DNA of 32,224 nt, from positions 1 through 32,224 of the forward strand of contig CAZBEQ010000043.1 in the NCBI GenBank assembly GCA_964490975.1, in the 5' to 3' direction. The notes under the pieces are model-generated. The model made no database searches. It saw nothing but the letters and a program-made list of their open reading frames with translations, and was not told where the DNA came from. Below are positions 7,830-16,170 of this stretch, one piece after another (position 1 is the first letter of the stretch; every line of letters begins with the position of its first letter). Position numbers and translations under genes: made by a program. Source of the stretch: DTU013 sp964490975 (lineage in GTDB: Bacteria; Bacillota; Clostridia; Acetivibrionales; DTU013).

Positions 7830-9119
7830 TCACTCGTCATCGAAATCCCATCCATCACCATCAGGATCTCCGTCATCATCACCGTACTCTTCGTCCCATT
7901 CGTTCATCATATCCTCGATCACACCCTGGTACTGGTAAAACAAGGCCTTATTTTTGTTGTACAGCTTCTTCCTCTCTCTGGAGTCCTGCACGTTATCAAA
8001 AAACTCTGCCTTAAGTTCATATAAGGCAGGATACTTATTCTTCATGTACCTTAACGCCATCAAACAATTGCTGCAATCGTTCAATATCTGATATTCGAGT
8101 AATACGATGTAGGCTTTCTGTCGTTCTTCCGGAATCAGATCCTGATTACCGGGATAAATACCGTTTGTCACATAAACCTTTAAAAGCTCCGGTATGAATC
8201 CGTCCTCCTCAAAACCGGCAAGCTCCGGCTCAAGCTTAAGTATTTTCTCTATTCCATCCTTGACACCGGCAATATCCTCCCTGCCCGGGCAGAGCTTCAA
8301 CAGGATACCAGCACAACGGTCTGCCTCTGAAAACATCTGACCTGCAATATAATAATTGAGCACATGTAAAAATAATTCCAGCGATTCGTTGACCTCGTAT
8401 AATTCGACAGGAAAGTCAACGAGTCTGTCCATCATATCCAAGCTTTCCTTGTACTTCTTTTCCATAAACAGTGAATATGTCAATTTAGATCCGAAATTAT
8501 ATCGTTTTTCAACAAATTCAGGGTTCTCAAGGGCTTTAATCAGCAATGATGAAACCTGATCATACTCCTCCATCAGCATGTAGCATTCGGTCAGCAAATG
8601 AATAAGTGAAAAATTGTTTTTATCGTCAAAGTAACAATCCTTAGCTAATATGAGAGCTTTTTCATATTTCTTTGCTCCAAGACATGCCTTGATAAACAGC
8701 ATGGTCAGATCCAAATCATAAGGGTAGTCATTTTTGACAGATTCCAGGACTTTCATTGCTTTCACCGGCTTGTCAAGATTCATATAAGCTATTCCAAGCA
8801 GATAGTTGAGGTGTGTGGCATGTTTTTCACCTTTTATTACTTTTTCCAACACCTTTGCAGCCTTACCATATTTCCGTGCCTCAATAGCATCATGGGCTTC
8901 ACTATATGCCCGCTTTAAAGCTATGTCCATACGGTGGAATTCTATACAGGCGCTTCTGACCGCCGGATTGCTAAGCGCTTTAAAGGCTTCCTCTATTTCC
9001 CTGTTTCTGTCTGGGAACTGACCGGCAGGATACTTCTCCAGCATCGCCTTATATGCCTTCTTTATCGCCTGTTCCCCGGCATTATCTGCAACATCCAGCA
9101 CCTCAAAATAGTCTTTCAT
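7830..9119 (-). CDS. degenerate J-domain protein with TPR repeats
   Basis: A 429-aa protein with an N-terminal J-like domain (1-60, starting MKDYFEVLDV), then helical TPR-type repeats (about 80-280; for example KYGKAAKVLEKVIKGEK and KYEKALILAKDCYFDD) and a strongly acidic tail (WDEEYGDDDGDPDGDGWDFDDE). The essential HPD tripeptide of true J-domains, which triggers DnaK ATP hydrolysis, is replaced by YPA (about 30-32), so co-chaperone activity with DnaK is doubtful. The start is set at the ATG at 9119 because J-domains usually begin there; a TTG at 9146 is possible. No strong ribosome binding site is seen. The specific function is unknown. Confidence 0.8.
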   Translation of the reverse strand: MKDYFEVLDVADNAGEQAIKKAYKAMLEKYPAGQFPDRNREIEEAFKALSNPAVRSACIEFHRMDIALKRAYSEAHDAIEARKYGKAAKVLEKVIKGEKHATHLNYLLGIAYMNLDKPVKAMKVLESVKNDYPYDLDLTMLFIKACLGAKKYEKALILAKDCYFDDKNNFSLIHLLTECYMLMEEYDQVSSLLIKALENPEFVEKRYNFGSKLTYSLFMEKKYKESLDMMDRLVDFPVELYEVNESLELFLHVLNYYIAGQMFSEADRCAGILLKLCPGREDIAGVKDGIEKILKLEPELAGFEEDGFIPELLKVYVTNGIYPGNQDLIPEERQKAYIVLLEYQILNDCSNCLMALRYMKNKYPALYELKAEFFDNVQDSRERKKLYNKNKALFYQYQGVIEDMMNEWDEEYGDDDGDPDGDGWDFDDE

Positions 9120-9292
9120 TATATGATATTCGACCCTTCGCAACAAATAATGTATTCTATCTCTACTAGGATTTCCTCAATAGTGCTATTTTAACATATA
9201 CAATTCGAAGCAGACAGTCCTAATATGATTCTCGCAGGTAAAATGTGATGCGCAGTAAGCATGCAATGCAAAGGTAAGCTTACATTGCCATA

Positions 9293-9333
9293 CATAATAA
9301 AAGGCCTGCACACATCAATATGCGGCAAGCCTT
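9293..9333 (-). terminator. terminator at the end of the polysaccharide operon
   Basis: On the - strand AAGGCTTGC pairs with GCAGGCCTT (9333-9325 with 9309-9301, one G-T pair), with a second inner stem CGCAT/ATGTG. TTATTAT follows at 9300-9294. It lies just past the stop of the HAD gene and marks the left end of the polysaccharide locus. Confidence 0.75.
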
Positions 9334-9342
9334 CCCACGTTT

Positions 9343-9948
9343 TTACAGGGTTTCCAGCTGTTTGATCTGTTCACGTATCTCCTCAATACGTTCATTGGCG
9401 AAAATTATCCCATTTATACCTGCAGCTTTTGCTCCTTCTATGTTCTGAGGCGAATCATCAAAGAATACAAGATTGCCGGGCTTTTCCCCGATCCCATCGA
9501 TTAGCTTTTGATAAATCTCAGGTTCCGGCTTATGGCAACGCATTTCATATGATAGGAAATTTCTCACGCAATGTCCGAAGAATCCGGGCACCTTTCTTTC
9601 AATAGCCGTTCTGTGCAATTCTGCCAGGTTGCTCAGGATATATACCTTTCTACCCCTGCTTTTCAACTCCAGCATTAGCTCGAACCCCGGGAGGTTCAGT
9701 TCAAAATACTCAGTATATATATTGCTCCACCCTTCAAATGACAAGCCTGGCATAACGCTACAAACATACTTCTTATAGAATTCAGCACTTGTCATCCTGC
9801 CTGTTTCAATCTGATACAGCAAATCATAGCCAAGCAGTGTTTTCACTTTACCCAGGTCGTAATCCCCGGTACCGGCAAGCATTACTGCCAAATCATCAGC
9901 ATTATACCCAACCAAAACTCCGCCAATGTCAAATATATAACTATACAT
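9343..9948 (-). CDS. HAD-family hydrolase (YihX-like)
   Basis: A 201-aa haloacid dehalogenase-superfamily protein, probably a phosphatase. Motif I is YIFDIGGVLVGY with nucleophile Asp7 (the second Asp of DxD is Gly, as is common in the YihX/FDxGxVL branch). Motif II is YILSN (about residue 105), and motif III/IV is LVFFDDSPQNIEGAKAAG (about 160-177). It has the helical cap domain typical of the HAD-IA group. It starts 9 bp after the glycosyl-1-phosphate transferase gene and ends the operon. The substrate could be a sugar phosphate of the pathway, but sequence alone does not show this. Confidence 0.85.
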   Translation of the reverse strand: MYSYIFDIGGVLVGYNADDLAVMLAGTGDYDLGKVKTLLGYDLLYQIETGRMTSAEFYKKYVCSVMPGLSFEGWSNIYTEYFELNLPGFELMLELKSRGRKVYILSNLAELHRTAIERKVPGFFGHCVRNFLSYEMRCHKPEPEIYQKLIDGIGEKPGNLVFFDDSPQNIEGAKAAGINGIIFANERIEEIREQIKQLETL

Positions 9949-9957
9949 AAAACCGCC

Positions 9958-11361
9958 TTATAAGGAAATAGTGTTGTTTCTAATTTTAGCCGAGTCATCT
10001 CTCATGTTTATATTATACTTATTTGTTTTATTTTGGTATACTGCCTTTTTCCCTTTGAATACCTTCATTGTCTGCAAAATCAGCTTGATATCCAGCACTA
10101 AGCTGTAATCCCTGATGTACAGCAAATCATATTTAAGTTTATCTACCGCTGATGTGTCATACTTTCCATATATCTGTGCATATCCTGTTATACCGGCCTT
10201 CACCAGGTAACGGTGGGTGTACTCAGGAATATCCTTGCTGAATTGTTCAACAAAAAATGGTCTCTCAGGCCGCGGGCCGACAAAGCTCATATCTCCCTTC
10301 AAAACATTGAAAAGCTGCGGCAGTTCATCTATTCTGAGGTTTCGTAATACTCTGCCCACTTTTGTTATTCTTGGATCATCCCCGCTTGACAATACTGGGC
10401 CTGTATCGTCCTCCGCCCCGTCACACATGGTCCTGAATTTAAGCACTTTGAATACCTTGTTTCCAACGGTTATACGCTTTTGTCTATAGATTGCAGGCCC
10501 CTTTGATGTTAATTTTACAATAATTGCTACAAATATCATTAATGGCAGTGTTATTATGATCCCTAAGAAAGCAAGCACAACATCGAATAGCCTTTTAAAA
10601 AACCTCTGTTCTACCGTCAATCCCAATCTATCTACCATAAAAGCAGGCATATCCTCAAACTGTACCATTCTGGCACTGGACAGTGATATTTCAAACATCC
10701 TGGGCACAATATAAACTACCTTTTTCAATGAAAGGCACTCGGCAATAATATTTATTTTATCTACATCAGATACATTATCACTTATGAAAACCTCATCTGC
10801 ATCCTTTAATCTTTTAAATGCTTTGTCAATCTCATCAGAAGGGATCACACAATGTATTTGGAGTTTTGCTCTTTTTAAGGTATGGCTAACTTTATCAAGA
10901 ATGGACCTGAGTTCACTGCGCTCACCAATTACCATCAGTTTTAAATCATATGAAACTAGCTGCCTTACATATAGCACAGTACCCTTCCATATTGATAACA
11001 TTAAGAACTGAAGCACAGGAGCGATTAACAGTATAAGTCTCGGAAAAGAAAATCCTTGCATGAAATAGGTTATAGTAACTGTTGTAATACTCAGTATAAA
11101 TATTGACTTCAATAGCGTCACTGCTGTTTCCTGAAATGATTTTCTATAGAATTTAAGTAAACCGAACATATCGAAGTAAACCAATGCGGCAATAGTGATA
11201 AACGGTGCAGCTTTAATATACGGATCAAAATTAAAAGCCGGAAGCGTCCAATTATACCTTATGAGAAACGCTAAAATGTATGCGGCATTAATTAAAGCCA
11301 AATCAACGAGGATTACTGCAATTTTATAAAATTTGATAGCCCCATTAAAATAACTGCGCAT
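9958..11361 (-). CDS. polyprenyl glycosylphosphotransferase (WbaP/WcaJ type)
   Basis: A 467-aa integral membrane enzyme that starts a repeat unit by moving a sugar-1-phosphate from a nucleotide sugar to undecaprenyl phosphate. Four N-terminal membrane segments (about 11-33, 48-68, 82-100, 108-127) lead to a CoA-binding-like domain (about 140-225). The catalytic Bac_transf domain (about 253-440) has a re-entrant membrane helix (about 258-283), KFRTM (308-312), RIDELPQL with the Asp-Glu pair (345-346), and SFVGPRPE (359-366). An Asn/Lys-rich C-terminal tail (441-467) is an additional extension. AAGGGG precedes the ATG. The gene has its own promoter (11410-11438) with an 11-base homopolymer in the spacer. 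The sugar transferred cannot be read from the sequence. Confidence 0.93.
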   Translation of the reverse strand: MRSYFNGAIKFYKIAVILVDLALINAAYILAFLIRYNWTLPAFNFDPYIKAAPFITIAALVYFDMFGLLKFYRKSFQETAVTLLKSIFILSITTVTITYFMQGFSFPRLILLIAPVLQFLMLSIWKGTVLYVRQLVSYDLKLMVIGERSELRSILDKVSHTLKRAKLQIHCVIPSDEIDKAFKRLKDADEVFISDNVSDVDKINIIAECLSLKKVVYIVPRMFEISLSSARMVQFEDMPAFMVDRLGLTVEQRFFKRLFDVVLAFLGIIITLPLMIFVAIIVKLTSKGPAIYRQKRITVGNKVFKVLKFRTMCDGAEDDTGPVLSSGDDPRITKVGRVLRNLRIDELPQLFNVLKGDMSFVGPRPERPFFVEQFSKDIPEYTHRYLVKAGITGYAQIYGKYDTSAVDKLKYDLLYIRDYSLVLDIKLILQTMKVFKGKKAVYQNKTNKYNINMRDDSAKIRNNTISL

Positions 11362-11409
11362 CTATAGCCCCTTCAAATCAGCTTACAAAAAATAAAATTT
11401 CTTAGTCTA

Positions 11410-11438
11410 ATTATATAAAAAAAAAAAGGATAGTGCAA
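11410..11438 (-). promoter_or_regulatory. promoter of the initiating transferase with poly-A/T spacer
   Basis: On the - strand TTGCAC (11438-11433) and TATAAT (11415-11410) are exactly 17 bases apart. Eleven of the spacer bases are one homopolymer (A on the + strand, 11417-11427). This is a good sigma-A promoter whose spacing could change by slippage. Confidence 0.7.
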
Positions 11439-11488
11439 TTATTACACCATATAATTATATTAATCAACAAAATATTTCATAATAACTA

Positions 11489-12310
11489 TTATTTCGGTAT
11501 CCTTTGATATAATGATTTTCTTGAAAATAAATATCTATGTTTAATAAAAAAATATAGTAATCCCTGAACGTGTTTTATTGTAATATATGAAAAAAATCGT
11601 TTCTTAGTAATACGTTGCTCATAATGAATTACTGTAGCCTGAGACAGATATTGGACTTTCCATCCTTTTAGCCATAATCGCAGGCAGAAATCAACGTCTT
11701 CCGGCCCATAAAATATTCTATCATCCAGCATTCCTACGTCCAAAATTGCATTATACCTGATTAGCTGACATGCACCAATAACATAATCAACATAGATTGG
11801 ATCATTAACTGCTCTTTCCTTTTCTTTGATATAATATTCATTTTTAAGAAGTTCTTTAGCCCATTTAAAGTTGATACGGCGCAAAACTTTTGTATACAGT
11901 AATGGAAACCTCCTGCAGCTATTTTGTATCGTACCATCTTCAAAACAGAGCTGCGGTCCGCACAAACCCACTTCAAGGTTTTGTTCCATATGGTTTATAA
12001 GTAACATTATCGCATCTTCGTATACAAGCGTGTCAATATCCAGTATTAATATATATTTTCCGCGTGCAATGCTGATTCCCTGATTTCTTGCCGGCGCTAC
12101 ACCTCTGTTTGTTTTGTTGATTATTAATGTCACAAACGGAAAATTTCGATTAATTGTTTCTACTGTTTTATCAATTGAACCATTATCAACAATAATAATC
12201 TCAAAGTCAATGGAGCCCATACATTTAATTAATGAAGACAAACATCTTATTACGTGTTTTTCTGAATTCCATGTTAGTATAACAACAGAAATTAACAGTT
12301 TCTTATCCAT
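11489..12310 (-). CDS. GT2 family glycosyltransferase
   Basis: A 273-aa GT-A fold glycosyltransferase, rhamnosyltransferase/WbbL-like. It opens with LISVVILTWNSEKHVIRCLSS, has the IIVDNGSIDKT nucleotide-sugar motif (about 39-49), a DID metal site in ILILDIDTLVYED (about 88-100), and a GPEDVDFCLRLWLKGWKV acceptor/base motif (about 213-230). It begins 1 bp after the preceding GT2 gene, and its GGGAAG ribosome binding site lies within that gene's last codons, so translation is probably coupled. The neighbouring dTDP-rhamnose genes make rhamnose one possible donor; this is inference from context. The C-terminus is basic and lacks a clear membrane helix. Confidence 0.88.
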   Translation of the reverse strand: MDKKLLISVVILTWNSEKHVIRCLSSLIKCMGSIDFEIIIVDNGSIDKTVETINRNFPFVTLIINKTNRGVAPARNQGISIARGKYILILDIDTLVYEDAIMLLINHMEQNLEVGLCGPQLCFEDGTIQNSCRRFPLLYTKVLRRINFKWAKELLKNEYYIKEKERAVNDPIYVDYVIGACQLIRYNAILDVGMLDDRIFYGPEDVDFCLRLWLKGWKVQYLSQATVIHYEQRITKKRFFSYITIKHVQGLLYFFIKHRYLFSRKSLYQRIPK

Positions 12311-12311
12311 C

Positions 12312-13271
12312 TTACTTCCCTTTTATTCTGGTTGATAACCATTTCTTCTCCATTATCGACCAAATATAAGCATCATCAACACATTTCATCATTTGGATCT
12401 TACTTCTTTTTTCCCTAATCATTCTAACATTTCTTATAAAGTCACATTTTGCTTTGATAAAAGCCTTTGCCTTGCCCTTCTTAGTGAAATAAGCAAATGC
12501 TAGCATATCATATGCTATATGTCGAAATATCGTCTTAAAAATTAAGCCGGAAGGTATATTTTTAAAGTATACATATTCTACATTCCTATGCCCATAAAAA
12601 ACATAGGTTTCACTTAAAGTACCAAGTGTAGAATTCACTTTATGATATACCCTTGCTTTTGAAGCAAATTTACATCTATACCCCGCAAGTTGAGCTCTTA
12701 AACTTAGGTCTGAATCCTCATAAGCTACAAAAAAGTCTTCATCCAAAAGACCGATTTTATCTAACATTTCCTTTTTGTACATTGCAGCACCAGCGCATGC
12801 ACCAAATGTATACTCATCCATTTCATATGACGTCACTGGCTCAAGGTGCCCTCTTTTAAAACCAGCCCCGCACACAGAATAGCCATCACCTGCGGCATCG
12901 AGCATATCCCTTTCAGAATAGTATATCAGTTTTGATGCACAAATACCTACCGTTGAATCTGCTATCATACAATCATATAATTGTTGTAGCCAATCCGGTT
13001 CAACAACGGTATCATTGTTTAAAAGTACAATATACTCGCCCTTCGAAGCCCTAATACCAATATTGTTGCCCTTGCAAAAGCCATAATTACTTTCATTACA
13101 AATTAGATTCACAGAAGGAAAATTAGTAATAATGTACTCCTGTGAGCCATCTGTAGAACCGTTGTCTACAACAATTACTTCATATTCTTTATACGTTTGT
13201 CTTAGAACTGACGAAAGGCATTCATTCATATGATGCTTCCCGTTCCAGTTAAGGATGATAATACTAATCAT
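12312..13271 (-). CDS. GT2 family glycosyltransferase (rhamnosyltransferase-like)
   Basis: A 319-aa GT-A glycosyltransferase. Motifs are MISIIILNWNG at the N-terminus, VIVVDNGSTDGS (32-43), the metal-binding LLNNDT (83-88) and AYEDSDLSLRAQLAGY (183-198). The arrangement matches the WbbL/rhamnosyltransferase group of GT2. The ATG at 13271 is preceded by AGGG. It is the first gene after the hairpin at 13291-13325, and is followed after 1 bp by a second GT2. It likely adds a sugar during repeat-unit assembly at the inner face of the membrane. Donor and linkage cannot be deduced. Confidence 0.88.
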   Translation of the reverse strand: MISIIILNWNGKHHMNECLSSVLRQTYKEYEVIVVDNGSTDGSQEYIITNFPSVNLICNESNYGFCKGNNIGIRASKGEYIVLLNNDTVVEPDWLQQLYDCMIADSTVGICASKLIYYSERDMLDAAGDGYSVCGAGFKRGHLEPVTSYEMDEYTFGACAGAAMYKKEMLDKIGLLDEDFFVAYEDSDLSLRAQLAGYRCKFASKARVYHKVNSTLGTLSETYVFYGHRNVEYVYFKNIPSGLIFKTIFRHIAYDMLAFAYFTKKGKAKAFIKAKCDFIRNVRMIREKRSKIQMMKCVDDAYIWSIMEKKWLSTRIKGK

Positions 13272-13284
13272 ATATTACCCTATA

Positions 13285-13325
13285 GAAAACAGCCAGCCTG
13301 TGTACAATAATTTATCAGGCTGGCT
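13285..13325 (-). terminator. strong hairpin between small protein gene and GT2 genes
   Basis: On the - strand AGCCAGCCTG (13325-13316) pairs perfectly with CAGGCTGGCT (13300-13291) around a 15-base loop, followed by GTTTTC. The T run is short, so it may stop only part of the transcripts. It would lower expression of the two GT2 genes relative to upstream genes. Confidence 0.6.
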
Positions 13326-13339
13326 TAAGCTTAGAATAC

Positions 13340-13600
13340 TTATTTATCAGAATTCGGATCTATCTCAACTACATCTTCTTCTACTTCTTTTTTTGCATTT
13401 TCATCAATATTCAGAACCTTCTTGGCTTTTTTCTTAGCATTGCGCCAAACAATACCTATAACTGCACCAACTGCAATGACAGCACCAGCGATTACTTGAA
13501 TTGTATAAGTCATGACCGATGGATCAACATAAGCAAACGCATTGGACTCAAATAAGAATAACAAACAGACAGTATAAAATAATGCGCGAAGTTTTTTCAT
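13340..13600 (-). CDS. small exported membrane protein, YVDPS type, function unknown
   Basis: An 86-aa protein. Residues 1-23 form a signal peptide ending FAFAY-like (SNAFA then YVDPS), followed by an outward-facing YVDPSVMTYTIQ stretch, a membrane helix (about 34-52, Gly/Ala/Val/Ile-rich) and a strongly basic then acidic cytoplasmic tail (RNAKKKAKK, then EVEEDVVEIDP). Small proteins beginning YVDPSxMTY after a signal peptide are familiar to me from clostridial surface-polysaccharide loci, but I know of no assigned function. AAGGAGAG precedes the ATG. It has its own promoter (13648-13676) and a hairpin after it, so it can be expressed independently of its neighbours. Confidence 0.75.
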   Translation of the reverse strand: MKKLRALFYTVCLLFLFESNAFAYVDPSVMTYTIQVIAGAVIAVGAVIGIVWRNAKKKAKKVLNIDENAKKEVEEDVVEIDPNSDK

Positions 13601-13635
13601 GGTTCTCTCCTTTATTTGCTTTTTTCTTTATGGAT

Positions 13636-13651
13636 TCATACGACTGTATGA
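13636..13651. promoter_or_regulatory. inverted repeat overlapping the -10 box
   Basis: TCATAC (13636-13641) and GTATGA (13646-13651) form perfect 6-base arms around GACT. The right arm covers most of the -10 box of the small-protein promoter and the left arm the start site, a position suited to a repressor. Confidence 0.4.
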
Positions 13652-13676
13652 TACCACGTTTTTTCCATCTTATCAA
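13648..13676 (-). promoter_or_regulatory. internal promoter for the YVDPS small protein
   Basis: On the - strand TTGATA (13676-13671) and TATCAT (13653-13648) are 17 bases apart, with TGG just before the -10 box (extended -10). This lies in the 108-bp gap after the alcohol dehydrogenase gene. Confidence 0.65.
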
Positions 13677-13708
13677 CTAACTGTGGAAAATTTACAATAG
13701 AGCATTTA

Positions 13709-14848
13709 TCAAAAAACCTGCTGCAAAATATCTCTCACTTCCAAGGGAGTAAAAGTTACAGGATTGTTGTCAATCCTTCCCTGCGTAAATGTCTTATCAA
13801 TAATTAAATCAATATCACTTTCATCAAGACCAAACGCAGAAAGTCGCAAGCTTTGAACCGGCTGTGTTATTTTATTCAGCCAATACATAAAGCCGTCCTT
13901 CCCACCAAAAATAGAATAAATCTCGCTAATTTCCGGTACTGCAACTGTATTTCGCTCTGCTACACAAGATAAAGTAATAGCTGCTGCGAAACCATGTTCT
14001 ATACCAAAGAACATCGTTAATGGATATGATATAGAATGACATGCCGTTGTTCTGGTAATTGAAAATGATAAGCCTGCTAATAACGAAGCAATGCACATCC
14101 CCTGCCTCATAGCAAGATTGCTTCTATTTTCAAGCACCTTTGGCAAGTATTTCTCTACTTGCTTTATTGCGGATAGAGCAAGCATCTGTGCTAACGGAGT
14201 CCTGCTTCTAGACCAAAATGCTTCCATCGCATGGGAAAGTGCATCTAATCCGGTTGATAATGTCAACCTTTCCGACATAAATATTGTGAACTCCGGGACA
14301 ATCAATGCTGCCTTCGGATAAATCTGTGAGCAATCGACAGACAGTTTTTCTTTTCGCTCCATATCCCAGATAGTTGCCCACTTAGTAACCTCAGAACCCG
14401 TTCCTGAAGTTGTAGGCAGAGCAATTATATCAATATACTTATGTCCGTTTAGATACTCTTTGTTTTTAATAGCATCATATACCACTTGCTTAGATAGTGT
14501 TTTAGCCGAAATTAAATAATATAATGCACTAATAGCCTTTGCTAAATCAATACAGCTACCCCCGCCTATTGCAATAATACGGGCTATATTTTTTCCGCTC
14601 AATGACAAAAGTTTCTCATAAACATCAATAACAGAAGGGTTTGCAGGAATTGTATCTACATGTATAAGGTTATATGAATCTCTAATCTCAGATAACCATT
14701 GATTCAATCCCAGTCTTGCTAACATATTTTCACTAATAAATAATGCAGTACTATCAGTTTCAGATAATAAACCCTCCATATATTCTATTGCTTCTTTATA
14801 TGAGAAAAAGTTTATTTCTACTGGTGAAAAAGGAATATATTGATGCAT
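13709..14848 (-). CDS. iron-type alcohol dehydrogenase, probable phosphonoacetaldehyde reductase
   Basis: A 379-aa group III (Fe-ADH) enzyme. The NAD(P)-binding loop is AIGGGSCID (93-101), with TTSGTGSE (146-153). The metal ligands appear as Asp202 and His206 in LDALSHAMEAFW, His271 in ACHS, and His285 in IEHGF. Homologues in phosphonate gene clusters (PhpC, FomC and DhpG type) reduce phosphonoacetaldehyde to 2-hydroxyethylphosphonate. The position 15 bp after pepM and in one run with ppd makes this reaction the best guess. No AEP aminotransferase is present in the cassette, which favours the hydroxy over the amino product. AAGGAGT precedes the ATG. Family assignment is strong; substrate is inferred from context. 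Confidence 0.86.
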   Translation of the reverse strand: MHQYIPFSPVEINFFSYKEAIEYMEGLLSETDSTALFISENMLARLGLNQWLSEIRDSYNLIHVDTIPANPSVIDVYEKLLSLSGKNIARIIAIGGGSCIDLAKAISALYYLISAKTLSKQVVYDAIKNKEYLNGHKYIDIIALPTTSGTGSEVTKWATIWDMERKEKLSVDCSQIYPKAALIVPEFTIFMSERLTLSTGLDALSHAMEAFWSRSRTPLAQMLALSAIKQVEKYLPKVLENRSNLAMRQGMCIASLLAGLSFSITRTTACHSISYPLTMFFGIEHGFAAAITLSCVAERNTVAVPEISEIYSIFGGKDGFMYWLNKITQPVQSLRLSAFGLDESDIDLIIDKTFTQGRIDNNPVTFTPLEVRDILQQVF

Positions 14849-14863
14849 AAACTTACTCCTTAT

Positions 14864-16156
14864 TCATTCGTTAGGAATCAGAGTTATTATTTTCTTTATC
14901 GGCATACAGTACTCGTCGGCCTCCAAAGACCGGGAATTCTTCAGTATAGTTTCAGCCACTTTCTTCATAGCTGGAAACGCACTTCTCAAAAGATGGTTAG
15001 CATGGATGATAATATTAACCCCGACAGCCGACAATTCTTCTTCAGAAATAGTGTTATAAGTAGTAGGTACTGTCACTATAGGCGTAGATTGATCAGTCTC
15101 ACGGAACCTTCTGCAAAATTCAAGGATTTCATCAGGCTCCTTTTTGCAGGAATGGATCATGATACCATCTACTCCTGCCTTTACATAAGCGCGGCAGCGC
15201 ATAAGAGCATCTTCCATTCCCTTATTTAGGATGAGACTTTCACATCTCGCTATAATCATAAAATCTTTTGTTTTTAGTACATTCTTGCCAGCGCGAATCT
15301 TTTCACAAAAATTTTCAACAGTCTCCTGAACTTGCTGAGCCTCTGTTCCAAAAAGAGAGTTCTTTTTCAGGCCGGTTTTATCTTCAATAATAACTGCAGA
15401 TACACCGATTCTTTCCAGAGTTTTTATACTAAATATAAAGTGCTCCGTGAGTCCGCCTGTATCACCATCCAATATGATAGGCTTGGTTGTTACTTCCATG
15501 ATTTCATCAAGTGTGTTAATCCTTGAAGTCATATCTACTAATTCTATATCTGGTTTACCCTTTACTGTGGAGTCACAAAGGCTGGAAACCCACATAGCAT
15601 CAAACTGCTTTATACCATGGCTAGTCTCAACCTTAGTCTGCTCCACAATTAATCCGGTAAGCCCATTATGCGCTTCCATTACTGATAAACAGGGCTTATA
15701 CTGTAGCAGCTTTTTTAATCTGGAACGACGGTTCTCAGGCATAGACATCTTTTGATACAGGGTGTTCAAGGTTTCGTCAGTAGGTGTATGTGAATATGGA
15801 AATTCAATCAATTCTCCATTCCATTCTGTCAATACTTCAATTACTCTCTCCCGTATCCTTGCTTGGTAACCAGTTACCCAATCGTCTCCATGGACTACTA
15901 TATCAGGCTTTACCTTATACAAAATGTCGTCATATTCCAGTTTGTCCTGGATTATAACATCTGAAACACCCTTTATATTTTTATACATTTGTACTCTTTC
16001 ATCTAGTGGAATTAGTGGGTATCGTTTGTATGTAGCTATAACCTCATCTGTTAACACCCCTACAATCAACTCTCCCAGTTCTGATGCCTTCTGAATTATA
16101 TTCATATGCCCATTATGAATTATATCGGTGCTGAAACACATATATACTTTTTTCAT
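14864..16156 (-). CDS. pepM: phosphoenolpyruvate mutase fused to a cytidylyltransferase-like domain
   Basis: A 430-aa enzyme converting PEP to phosphonopyruvate, the carbon-phosphorus bond-forming step. The C-terminal part (about 150-430) is PEP mutase/isocitrate lyase fold: WVSSLCDS (189-196), DGDTGG (230-235), the mutase signature EDKTGLKKNS (258-267, fitting EDKX5NS) and ARCES (303-307). The N-terminal part (1-130) is TagD-like: HNGH (14-17) and VHGDDW (88-93). The RTxGIST-type motif expected at the end of that domain is not visible; YSHTPTDETL (121-130) stands there, so this domain may be weak or altered. AAGGGAG precedes the ATG. This fused architecture is known in other bacteria. It lies between the nucleotidyltransferase and the reductase genes with 14-15 bp gaps. 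Confidence 0.95.
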   Translation of the reverse strand: MKKVYMCFSTDIIHNGHMNIIQKASELGELIVGVLTDEVIATYKRYPLIPLDERVQMYKNIKGVSDVIIQDKLEYDDILYKVKPDIVVHGDDWVTGYQARIRERVIEVLTEWNGELIEFPYSHTPTDETLNTLYQKMSMPENRRSRLKKLLQYKPCLSVMEAHNGLTGLIVEQTKVETSHGIKQFDAMWVSSLCDSTVKGKPDIELVDMTSRINTLDEIMEVTTKPIILDGDTGGLTEHFIFSIKTLERIGVSAVIIEDKTGLKKNSLFGTEAQQVQETVENFCEKIRAGKNVLKTKDFMIIARCESLILNKGMEDALMRCRAYVKAGVDGIMIHSCKKEPDEILEFCRRFRETDQSTPIVTVPTTYNTISEEELSAVGVNIIIHANHLLRSAFPAMKKVAETILKNSRSLEADEYCMPIKKIITLIPNE

Positions 16157-16170
16157 ACTAAACTCCCTTT

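Noticed and set aside
9263..9288. Palindromic stretch around GTAAGCTTAC with flanking GCAATG/CATTGC.
   Set aside because: The arms are short and interrupted and have no relation to a gene start or end that would suggest a function.
13291..13325. Hairpin considered as the definite end of the operon.
   Set aside because: The T run is only four bases and genes on the same strand begin 20 bp later, so it was called a partial terminator.
13709..14848. Reading the Fe-alcohol dehydrogenase as a glycerol or butanol dehydrogenase unrelated to phosphonates.
   Set aside because: Its place directly after pepM in a tight run with ppd makes phosphonoacetaldehyde the better substrate guess, although sequence alone would not exclude others.
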